Shown: positions 1 to 5,680 of the stretch, one piece after another
How the letters are laid out: the number at the start of each line of letters is the position of its first letter
How positions within the stretch are numbered: the first letter of the stretch is position 1
Source: an uncultured Rubrobacteraceae bacterium
GTDB lineage: Bacteria > Actinomycetota > Rubrobacteria > Rubrobacterales > Rubrobacteraceae
Length of the DNA: 7,175 nucleotides
Direction of reading: 5' to 3'
Assembly: GCA_902805985.1 (NCBI GenBank)
Contig: CADCUW010000144.1
Location: 1 to 7,175 of the forward strand
Program-made: the position numbers and the translations under genes
The notes under the pieces: model-generated
Database searches by the model: none
Told to the model about the DNA's origin: nothing
Seen by the model: the letters and a program-made list of their open reading frames with translations, nothing else

Positions 1-216
1 TCGGTGCTACGGCGCGGGGGCTTGCAGGTGGCGGTCTCGACGGGCGGGGCGTCGCCGACGCTGGCGCGTAGGATCAGAGACGCTCTGGAGCCCTCTTTCG
101 TCGCCGAGTGGGCCGGCATCGTCGAGAAGTTCCGGACGGCGCGGGGCGAAGGCCTCGCGGTCGACGCGGGTACGGAGGAGGAGGTGGTCCGGTGCTTGTC
201 GCGGTTGCGGGGATGA
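1..216 (+). CDS. Precorrin-2 dehydrogenase / sirohydrochlorin ferrochelatase (Met8/CysG-N type), C-terminal part
   Basis: The reading frame is open from the first base and ends at TGA 214-216, so only the last 71 residues are present and the start lies upstream. The sequence VAVSTGGASPTLARRIRD matches the conserved 'STGG-SP-LAR-IR' segment of the Met8p/CysG N-terminal family. These enzymes oxidise precorrin-2 to sirohydrochlorin with NAD and can insert iron to give siroheme. The NAD-binding N-terminus is outside the window, so I cannot tell a bifunctional dehydrogenase/chelatase from a dehydrogenase only. The 3' end overlaps the hemA start by 25 nt, which suggests co-transcription and translational coupling. 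It fits the cobA domain further down the operon, which makes precorrin-2, its substrate. Confidence 0.82.
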   Translation, partial: SVLRRGGLQVAVSTGGASPTLARRIRDALEPSFVAEWAGIVEKFRTARGEGLAVDAGTEEEVVRCLSRLRG

Positions 217-1490
217 GCCACCGCTCGGCGCCGATCGAGGTGCGCGAGCGCGTCGCGTTCCCGCCGTGCGCCGGCCGGCCGTTCCTGCGCCGGCTGCTCG
301 ACGAGGGCGTTGCCTCGGAGGCGGTCCTGCTCTCGACGTGCAACCGGACCGAGGTCTACGTCGTCGCGCAGGACTCTGGCACGCGGACCCGGGTACTCGA
401 CCTTCTGGCCGAGGACCGCGGGGTGGAGCGCTCCTCGCTCGACGGCGATACCTACTGGCTCACGGACGACGAGGCGGTGCGCCACCTCTACCGGGTGGCG
501 GCGTCTCTGGACTCGATGGTCGTCGGGGAGGCCCAGATCCTCGGCCAGGTCCGCGAGGCCTACCGCTCGGCCACCGAGGAGCGTTGCACCGGCCCCGTCC
601 TGAACCGGCTCTTCCACACTTCCCTCCGGGTCGGGAAGGACGTCAGGACACAGACGGGCGTGGGTGACAGCTCTCTCTCGGTGCCGCACGTGGCGGTCAA
701 GCTCGCTGAAGGAGTTTTTGGATCTCTAGCGGGACGGCGGGCCCTGGTGCTCGGCGCCGGGGAGATGAGCGAGCTCGTCGTCAAGCAGCTCAAGGGACGG
801 GGTGTTGCGGACCTCGCCATCGCCAACCGGACCCCGGAGCGGGCACGAAGGCTGGCGGAGCGCATCGGCGGTACGGCCGTGAGCTTTGAGGATCTGTCCG
901 CCGAGCTGGTGAGGACCGACGTCGTCGTCAGCTCGACCGGATCGGGAGATTGGGTGGTGGGCCGGGAGGTAGTGGCGGACGCGCTGGAACACAGGACCGA
1001 TCCCCTCTTCTTCGTGGACATCGCGGTGCCGAGGGACGTGGACCCGACGGTGCAGGCGCTGGAGCGGACGTTCCTGTACGACATAGACGACCTACAGGCC
1101 GTAGTCGAGCGCAACGCGGACGGGCGGCGCGAGGCGGCGGAGGCCGGGGAGGCCATGATCGGGCCCGGCGTCGAGGAGTTCATGGGCTGGGTCAGCACGC
1201 TCCACGTCGTCCCCCTCATAAGGGAACTCAGGGACGGGGCCGAGAAGATCCGTCGCCACGAGCTCTCGCGCGCCCTCGGGCGCATGGACCTCTCCCCGAA
1301 CGAGGCCGAGGCCATCGAGCGCATGAGCCACTCCCTCGTCAACAAGCTCCTTCACGGCCCGATCTCCGAGATAAAGGCGCTCGGCGAGGCCGGACATCCC
1401 CTGGGCAGCGCCGAGGTCCGGCGCCGCCTCCTCGCCCTGGAAGGACTGGAAGTGGAGCTCCACCGCTCTGGCCCGAAGAACACCCCGTGA
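192..1490 (+). CDS. hemA: Glutamyl-tRNA reductase
   Basis: This enzyme reduces the glutamate of Glu-tRNA(Glu) to glutamate-1-semialdehyde with NADPH, the first committed step of the C5 route to tetrapyrroles. I chose GTG 192 over the in-frame ATG at 108: a strong GGAGGAGGAGG lies at 174-184, and the protein then begins VLVAVAGMSHRSAP, aligning with E. coli HemA (MTLLALGINHKTAP) and placing the catalytic cysteine at residue 50 (STCNRTEVY), as in E. coli. ATG 213 would remove the first beta strand. The order is catalytic domain with VVGEAQILGQVREAY; NADPH-binding domain with LVLGAGEMSELVVKQL and IANRTPERA; FVDIAVPRDVDP and LYDIDDLQAVVERN; and the helical dimerisation domain with NKLLHGPISEIKAL. 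At 432 residues it has family length. The upstream frame overlaps by 25 nt and hemC by 4 nt. One small deviation is GKDVRTQT where GKRVRTET is usual. Confidence 0.96.
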   Translation: MLVAVAGMSHRSAPIEVRERVAFPPCAGRPFLRRLLDEGVASEAVLLSTCNRTEVYVVAQDSGTRTRVLDLLAEDRGVERSSLDGDTYWLTDDEAVRHLYRVAASLDSMVVGEAQILGQVREAYRSATEERCTGPVLNRLFHTSLRVGKDVRTQTGVGDSSLSVPHVAVKLAEGVFGSLAGRRALVLGAGEMSELVVKQLKGRGVADLAIANRTPERARRLAERIGGTAVSFEDLSAELVRTDVVVSSTGSGDWVVGREVVADALEHRTDPLFFVDIAVPRDVDPTVQALERTFLYDIDDLQAVVERNADGRREAAEAGEAMIGPGVEEFMGWVSTLHVVPLIRELRDGAEKIRRHELSRALGRMDLSPNEAEAIERMSHSLVNKLLHGPISEIKALGEAGHPLGSAEVRRRLLALEGLEVELHRSGPKNTP

Positions 1491-2419
1491 GCCCCCCCGA
1501 AACCCTCATCCTCGGCACCCGCGGGTCCCGGCTCGCCCTCACCCAGTCAGAGACATGCGCAGATAAGCTGAGGAGGAAGGGCCTGAACGTCGAGGTGCGC
1601 GTCGTACGGACCACGAGCGACCATCTCCCGGAGACGCCGCTCTCGGTCATCGACCGGCGGGACGTCTTTACCCGGCAGCTCGACGAGGCCCTTCTCGCCC
1701 GCGAGATAGACCTGGCGATCCATTCGCTTAAAGACGTTCCCACGGAGCTCCCGGCAGGCATCGTCCTCGCGGCGATCTCCGAACGCCACGACCCCTCTGA
1801 CGCCCTGGTCTCCGAGGACGGGTGGGACGTGGACGGCCTTCCGGGTGGGGCGACCGTCGCTACGGGCAGCCTGAGACGGAGGGCGCAACTTTTGCACCGG
1901 CGTCCGGACCTCCGGATCGTCGAGATCCGGGGCAACGTCGAGACCAGGGTGCGCAAGATGCGCGAGGGCGACGCCGACGCCATCGTCCTCGCCCGCGCCG
2001 GCCTCGAACGTCTCGGTCTCGACGGGGAGATTCCGCACGCCGTCCTCGCGGCTGACGTGGTGTTGCCGGCCGTGGGCCAGGGCTTCCTAGCCGCCGCCAC
2101 CCTAGAAGATCACCCCTCGCGCGACGCCGTGCGCGAGGCCCTGAACGACGGGGCGGGCGAGAGGGCTGCCCTTGCCGAGCGCGCGATGCTGCGGGCGCTC
2201 GAAGGCGGGTGCCGGGTTCCGGTCGGCGCCCTGGGCGTGTTCGCGGATGGTGAGATCCACCTGAAGGGGCTCGTCGCCTCGCCCGACGGGGCATTGATGT
2301 ACGAGGGCGAGGCGAGGGGGCCGGAGCCGGACGAGGTCGGCGGGCGTCTGGCGCGGGACTTGCTCGGGCAGGGGGCTGGGATAGTGCTCGCGGAGATCCA
2401 GGAGGTCAGGAGTACGTGA
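1487..2419 (+). CDS. hemC: Hydroxymethylbilane synthase (porphobilinogen deaminase)
   Basis: The enzyme joins four porphobilinogens into the linear tetrapyrrole hydroxymethylbilane, using a covalently attached dipyrromethane cofactor. GTG 1487 overlaps the hemA stop (GTGA), and the protein starts SPPETLILGTRGSRLALTQ, the normal N-terminus. Landmarks are HSLKDVP with the catalytic aspartate at residue 83, GSLRRRAQL, RGNVETR, ARAGLERLG, and EGGCRVPVGA with the cofactor-carrying cysteine at residue 242, the same number as in E. coli. At 310 residues it has normal length and is complete. Two conserved segments deviate: RRDVFTRQLDEALL where G-x-F-x-K-E is common, and GQGFLAAATLED (from residue 197) where GQGALAIE is common. 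Catalytic residues are kept, so I expect an active enzyme. It overlaps the next gene by 4 nt, and translational coupling is likely. Confidence 0.95.
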   Translation: MSPPETLILGTRGSRLALTQSETCADKLRRKGLNVEVRVVRTTSDHLPETPLSVIDRRDVFTRQLDEALLAREIDLAIHSLKDVPTELPAGIVLAAISERHDPSDALVSEDGWDVDGLPGGATVATGSLRRRAQLLHRRPDLRIVEIRGNVETRVRKMREGDADAIVLARAGLERLGLDGEIPHAVLAADVVLPAVGQGFLAAATLEDHPSRDAVREALNDGAGERAALAERAMLRALEGGCRVPVGALGVFADGEIHLKGLVASPDGALMYEGEARGPEPDEVGGRLARDLLGQGAGIVLAEIQEVRST

Positions 2420-3954
2420 TCTACCTCGTAGGCTCAGGCCCCGGAGACCCGGGTCTCTTCACGGTGAAGGGCGTCCGTTGCATGGAGACGGCCGACGCCG
2501 TCGTCTACGATCGTCTCGCCCCCGAATCGTTGCTGGCGCACGCGAAGCCCGGCGCGGAGATGATCTACGTCGGCAAGAGACCCGGCGACGACCAGGCTAT
2601 GAAGCAGGACGAGATCAACCGCGTCCTCGTCGAGCTTGGACGCGCCGGCAGGACGGCCGTCCGCCTCAAGGGCGGCGACCCTTACATCTTCGGCCGCGGC
2701 GGCGAGGAGGCGCTGGAGCTTATAGAGGCGGGCATCCCCTTCGAGGTGGTCCCGGGCGTCACCAGCGGCGTCGCCGCCCCCGCCTACGCCGGCATCCCCG
2801 TCACCCACCGCAACGTCTCGACGAGCGTCGCGTTCATCACGGGCCACGAGGACCCGACGAAGGGCCGCTCGGACGTTGACTGGAAGGGTATCGCCCGCGG
2901 CGCGGACACGCTGGTGCTGTACATGGGCGTGGGCCGGCTGCGCGAGATCTCCACCGAGCTTATAGACGCCGGCAGGGACCCCGAAACACCCGTGGCCGTC
3001 GTCCGGTGGGGCACCCTGCCGGAGCAACGCACCGTCACCGGCACGCTCGCGGACATCGCCGGGCGGGTCGAGAGGGCGAAGCTCAAGCCACCAGCCATCA
3101 CCGTCGTCGGCGACGTGGTGAACCTCAGGGAGTCGGGCCTCGGCTGGTACGAGAAGCGCCCGCTCTTCGGGCGCCGGATCGTCGTTACCCGCGCCCGGGC
3201 GCAGGCCGGCGAGCTCTCCGCGGAGCTCGCCGGGCTCGGGGCCGAGGTGCGCGAGTTTCCGACCATCGAGGTGAGGCCGCCGGAAGACTTCGGCCCCCTC
3301 GACGGGTCTATCTTGAGCCTGGACTACTTCGACTGGCTGGTCTTCACGAGCGTGAACGGGGTGCAGGCGTTCCTGGACCGTCTGCGCCATCACGGCCTGG
3401 ATCTCCGCGCCGTCCCGCGCGGAACCAGAGTGGCCGCGATAGGACCCGCGACGGCGGAGGCGCTCGAAGGGGTCGGGCTAAGGGTCGACGTCGTGCCGGA
3501 GGAGTTCCGGGCCGAGGCCCTGATCGAGGCCGTCGCCGGGGATTCTCTCACCGGCAAACGCGTCCTGATACCGCGGGCGAAGGTCGCCCGCGAGGTCCTG
3601 CCGGATAAGCTCCGGGAGGCCGGCGCCGAGGTCGTCGTGCCGCCCGCCTACGAGACCGTGCCGTCCTCCGAGGGCAAGGAGGCACTGGCCCGGGAGCTCG
3701 AGGCGGGGAGTATCGACTGCGTCACCTTCACCGCCAGCTCGACGGTAGACAACTTCGTCGGGGCCTTCGGGGCCGGGGAGGCCGCCCGGCTCCTCGCCGG
3801 GAGCCGCGTCGTGTGCATCGGCCCGATCACCGCTGACACAGCCCGCGGCCACGGCCTCAAGGTCGACGCCGAGGCCGCGAAGTACACGATCCCGGGCCTG
3901 ATCGAGGCGGTCCTCGACCTCTTCGTCGCAGACCCAACCCGGATGATGAGCTAG
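2416..3954 (+). CDS. cobA-hemD: Uroporphyrinogen-III C-methyltransferase fused to uroporphyrinogen-III synthase
   Basis: This is a two-domain fusion of 512 residues. Residues 1 to about 245 are an SAM-dependent uroporphyrinogen-III C-methyltransferase (CobA/CysG-C), which methylates C2 and C7 to give precorrin-2. Landmarks are VGSGPGDPGLFTVKG at the N-terminus, RLKGGDPYIFGRGGEE around residue 86, VVPGVTSGVAAPAYAGIP from residue 111, FITGHE, and PAITVVGDVV at the domain end. From about residue 249 (FGRRIVVTRARAQ) to the end is HemD, which cyclises hydroxymethylbilane with D-ring inversion to uroporphyrinogen III. HemD features include WLVFTSVNGVQAF, RVAAIGPATAEAL, GKRVLIPRAK and DCVTFTASSTVDNF. 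The fusion makes uroporphyrinogen III and can immediately commit it to siroheme or cobalamin. The GTG start overlaps hemC by 4 nt, with AGGAGGTCAGGAG just upstream. CobA-HemD fusions are known in Actinobacteria and Firmicutes. Confidence 0.94.
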   Translation: MIYLVGSGPGDPGLFTVKGVRCMETADAVVYDRLAPESLLAHAKPGAEMIYVGKRPGDDQAMKQDEINRVLVELGRAGRTAVRLKGGDPYIFGRGGEEALELIEAGIPFEVVPGVTSGVAAPAYAGIPVTHRNVSTSVAFITGHEDPTKGRSDVDWKGIARGADTLVLYMGVGRLREISTELIDAGRDPETPVAVVRWGTLPEQRTVTGTLADIAGRVERAKLKPPAITVVGDVVNLRESGLGWYEKRPLFGRRIVVTRARAQAGELSAELAGLGAEVREFPTIEVRPPEDFGPLDGSILSLDYFDWLVFTSVNGVQAFLDRLRHHGLDLRAVPRGTRVAAIGPATAEALEGVGLRVDVVPEEFRAEALIEAVAGDSLTGKRVLIPRAKVAREVLPDKLREAGAEVVVPPAYETVPSSEGKEALARELEAGSIDCVTFTASSTVDNFVGAFGAGEAARLLAGSRVVCIGPITADTARGHGLKVDAEAAKYTIPGLIEAVLDLFVADPTRMMS

Positions 3955-3959
3955 GAAAC

Positions 3960-4247
3960 GTGCCCCTGACCAGGCTTCCGGCGCGAGGGATGGCCCTGGG
4001 GGGCGGGTGGATAAGCCTCGGCATAGGCCTCGCCCTGACGCTGGCGCGCGTCCTCGGGCGGTGCGGTTTGATCGTCGGCACGGGGTTGCTCTTGGACCGG
4101 AGCCGGTCCCGGTGGACGCTGGCACAGGCGTCCTTGAACGTGGTGCCCGCGGGGATTTACGCCCGGGTCCTGGCGGACGGAGCGGCCTCTTGGAATCGCG
4201 CAGTCGGCGGTCTCCCCTTGATGGCCGTTATGACCGTCGTGGATTAG
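3960..4247 (+). CDS. Small hydrophobic protein of unknown function
   Basis: I do not recognise this gene with confidence. The frame starts at GTG 3960, 5 nt after the hemD stop, with a weak TAGGAA just upstream, and encodes 95 residues. It is probably coding: about 85% of its third codon positions are G or C, like its neighbours, and it sits tightly in the operon. The sequence suggests two or three short membrane segments: residues about 12-32 (containing GGWISLGIGLALTLA), 36-46 (GLIVGTGLLL) and the last 15 residues (GGLPLMAVMTVVD). Arginines lie between them. The W-SLGLGLA-LLA pattern and the later YARVLADGA recall small membrane domains found alone or joined to polyketide-cyclase-like proteins, but this is only an impression. 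It could also be a degraded gene. A role in tetrapyrrole synthesis is suggested only by position. Confidence 0.5.
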   Translation: MPLTRLPARGMALGGGWISLGIGLALTLARVLGRCGLIVGTGLLLDRSRSRWTLAQASLNVVPAGIYARVLADGAASWNRAVGGLPLMAVMTVVD

Positions 4248-4255
4248 TATCCGTC

Positions 4256-4279
4256 GCGGCGGCTTCGGGGGGGCGCCGC
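4256..4279 (+). terminator. GC-rich hairpin between small ORF and hemB (weak terminator or attenuator)
   Basis: GCGGCG at 4256-4261 pairs perfectly with CGCCGC at 4274-4279 around a 12-nt loop containing a G run. It starts 8 nt after the stop codon of the small ORF. No T tract follows, so it is not a classical intrinsic terminator. It may lessen read-through from the hemA operon into hemB, or stabilise the 3' end of the upstream message. Confidence 0.3.
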
Positions 4280-4292
4280 ATCGTAGTACGAT
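4264..4292 (+). promoter_or_regulatory. Possible hemB promoter with overlapping 13-bp palindrome
   Basis: ATCGTA-G-TACGAT at 4280-4292 is a perfect inverted repeat with one central base. Its right arm contains TACGAT (4287-4292), an acceptable -10 hexamer that would place the start point near 4299, about 45 nt before the hemB ATG. The -35 position 17 nt upstream reads TTCGGG (4264-4269), which is poor. A second short inverted repeat, AAACG-TT-CGTTT, lies at 4311-4322. A palindrome lying on a -10 element suggests an operator, but no regulator can be named. Confidence 0.3.
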
Positions 4293-4343
4293 AGCCATAG
4301 CCTGCAAGCAAAACGTTCGTTTGTCTCGTCGAGGAGATCCAGG

Positions 4344-5321
4344 ATGACTTTCCCAGCCCAACGCCTCCGCCGCACGCGCCGAACCGCCGCCCTGCGCGGC
4401 CTCGTGCGCGAGACGCGGCTCTCGCCGGAGGACTTTATCTACCCGATCTTCGTCACCGTCGGCGAGGACGTCAGGAACCCCATAGAGCCCATGCCGGGCA
4501 TCTTCCAGCTCTCGATCAACCACGCCGTCGAGGAGGCGAAGCGCGCCCACGACCTCGGCATCCCCGGCGTCCTGCTCTTCGGTCTCCCCGACGAGAAGGA
4601 CGAGGCCGCGAGCGGCGCCTACGACCCCGAGGGCGTCGTGCAGCTCGCCACCCGCGCCATCAAGGACGCCGTGCCCGAGATGCTGGTCGTAACGGACGTG
4701 TGCCTGTGCGAGTACACGAGCCACGGTCACTGCGGCGTGGTCGAGAAGAATACGGGGCAGGTCTTAAACGACGTGAGCCTGGAGCTTATCTCCCGCACCG
4801 CCGCCTCCCACGCCGAGGCCGGCGCGGACATCGTCGCCCCTTCGGACATGATGGACGGACGCGTCGCGGCCGTCAGGGCTGAGCTTGACAACGAGGGCTT
4901 CGAGAATACCCCGATCATGGCCTACGCCGCCAAGTACGCCTCCGCGTTCTACGGCCCGTTCCGCGAGGCCGCCGACAGCGCCCCCCAGTTCGGCGACCGC
5001 CGCTCCTACCAGATGGACCCCGCCAACGCCCGCGAGGCCCTGACGGAGATCCGTCTCGACGTCGAGGAGGGCGCGGACATCGTGATGGTAAAGCCCGCGC
5101 TGCCCTACCTCGACGTCGTGCGCCGGGTGCGCGAGACGACCGACCTGCCCGTCGCCGCCTACAGCGTGAGCGGCGAGTACGCCATGATCAAGGCCGCCGC
5201 CCGGAACGGCTGGCTCGACGAGAAGACGGCGGTCCTCGAGGCCTTGACCGGCGTCAAGCGCGCCGGGGCCGACGTCATCGTCACTTACTTCGCCCCCGAC
5301 GTCGCCCGCTGGCTGTCATAG
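4344..5321 (+). CDS. hemB: Porphobilinogen synthase (5-aminolevulinate dehydratase)
   Basis: The enzyme condenses two 5-aminolevulinate molecules to porphobilinogen. The start is ATG 4344, preceded by GAGGAG at 4331-4336. At 325 residues the protein has family length. The motif [16 protein letters not shown] carries Cys120, Cys122 and Cys130, the three-cysteine zinc site in the same numbering as E. coli, so this is the zinc-dependent type and not the aspartate-rich magnesium type. The two active-site lysines are Lys197 in [13 protein letters not shown] and the Schiff-base Lys250 in [19 protein letters not shown] and [11 protein letters not shown] are also conserved. Unlike the upstream genes it does not overlap its neighbour. 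It has its own strong ribosome binding site and possibly its own promoter, so it may be expressed partly independently of hemA-hemC-cobA/hemD. Confidence 0.97.
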   Translation: MTFPAQRLRRTRRTAALRGLVRETRLSPEDFIYPIFVTVGEDVRNPIEPMPGIFQLSINHAVEEAKRAHDLGIPGVLLFGLPDEKDEAASGAYDPEGVVQLATRAIKDAVPEMLVVTDVCLCEYTSHGHCGVVEKNTGQVLNDVSLELISRTAASHAEAGADIVAPSDMMDGRVAAVRAELDNEGFENTPIMAYAAKYASAFYGPFREAADSAPQFGDRRSYQMDPANAREALTEIRLDVEEGADIVMVKPALPYLDVVRRVRETTDLPVAAYSVSGEYAMIKAAARNGWLDEKTAVLEALTGVKRAGADVIVTYFAPDVARWLS

Positions 5322-5335
5322 GTGTCGCGTAGGGA

Positions 5336-5376
5336 CGGTGTAGGGGCTCTGGGGGTTCAAACCCGCCCCTACACCG
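5336..5376. terminator. Long hairpin between convergent hemB and glutaredoxin genes; possible dispersed palindrome
   Basis: The left arm 5336-5347 (CGGTGTAGGGGC) pairs perfectly over 12 bp with 5365-5376. Within the loop, GGGTT (5353-5357) can pair with AACCC (5360-5364), extending the stem after a small asymmetric bulge. It lies 14 nt after the hemB stop and overlaps the stop codon of the minus-strand glutaredoxin gene (5369-5371), so it can act on both converging transcripts. No T tract follows on either strand. The GTAGGGGC / GCCCCTAC core with GGGTTcAAACCC inside resembles palindromic repeats scattered between genes in several bacterial phyla. That resemblance is from memory. Confidence 0.6.
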
Positions 5377-5599
5377 CGCACCCTCGGCCCATCCAGCCGA
5401 TTCGGGCCGGCTTGCCTTCTTCCACTATGACGGGGACGGTCCGGTTGCCACCGGTGATGCCGAGCATCCGCTCGCGCGCTTCGGGGTCGTTCTCCACGTC
5501 GTACTCGACGAACTCGACGCCGCGCCACTCCAGATCCTCGCGGGCCGCCTCGCTGAACTCGCAGCCCGCCGCGGTGTAGAGCTCCACCGAACCTCCCAT
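5369..5599 (-). CDS. Small glutaredoxin-like protein with a C-x-x-S active site
   Basis: This is a 76-residue thioredoxin-fold protein of the small glutaredoxin family. VELYTAAGCEFSEAA gives beta1 and the active site Cys13-Glu-Phe-Ser16, a monothiol CxxS. VEFVEYDVENDPEARERM is the usual beta2/alpha2 region with the typical 'D---(D/N)PEAR' segment. NRTVPVIV carries the cis-proline at residue 56. The C-terminus GWMGRGCAV adds a second cysteine, Cys74, near the end. I chose the start at 5599 because GGGAGGAG lies 6 nt upstream on the minus strand. The in-frame ATG at 5620 has no such site and would add seven residues. The gene converges on hemB and is divergent from the hydrogenase. Likely roles are thiol-disulfide exchange or deglutathionylation. 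The partner is unknown, and proximity to the hydrogenase is not evidence of a link. Confidence 0.8.
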   Translation of the reverse strand: MGGSVELYTAAGCEFSEAAREDLEWRGVEFVEYDVENDPEARERMLGITGGNRTVPVIVEEGKPARIGWMGRGCAV

Positions 5600-5645
5600 G
5601 CCGGCTCCTCCCGATCTCATTTTTCGCGATTCGTACGCGGACCCA

Positions 5646-5674
5646 TTGTGCCGGAAATTATAATAATGTACAGT
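5646..5674 (+). promoter_or_regulatory. Possible hydrogenase promoter overlapping a palindromic operator
   Basis: TTGTGC (5646-5651), a 17-nt spacer and TACAGT (5669-5674) form a sigma-70-like promoter directed at the hydrogenase, with a start point near 5681. The -10 sits inside the perfect inverted repeat TGTAC-A-GTACA (5667-5677), which could be a repressor site. The resulting leader would be about 220 nt. The competing TATAAT at 5659 lies within the spacer of this promoter. Confidence 0.4.
5657..5664. promoter_or_regulatory. Symmetric -10 element (TATAAT on both strands)
   Basis: ATTATAAT at 5657-5664 is its own reverse complement. It provides a perfect TATAAT on the plus strand (5659-5664), towards the hydrogenase, and on the minus strand (5662-5657), towards the glutaredoxin gene. 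It is the most AT-rich spot of a very GC-rich window and lies in the divergent intergenic region. No good -35 is found 16-18 nt upstream on either strand, so activity in both directions is inference. Confidence 0.45.
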
Positions 5675-5680
5675 ACAAGC

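Noticed and set aside
560..1345. 261-codon minus-strand frame opposite hemA
   Set aside because: The product is rich in Ser, Arg and Thr as expected for antisense of GC-rich coding DNA, and hemA is certain on the plus strand.
2434..3393. Long open frame on the minus strand (319 codons) opposite cobA-hemD
   Set aside because: It is the mirror of a strongly supported gene. GC-rich codon bias leaves antisense frames open, and the product shows no recognisable motif.
4007..4294. Alternative plus-strand frame overlapping the small membrane-like ORF
   Set aside because: It is rich in Arg and Pro with no hydrophobic pattern. The frame starting at 3960 has better third-position bias and operon spacing.
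3951..4730. 259-codon minus-strand frame across the small ORF and the 5' half of hemB
   Set aside because: It runs antisense to hemB, which has complete catalytic motifs, and to the hemB ribosome binding site. The translation looks like low-complexity antisense.
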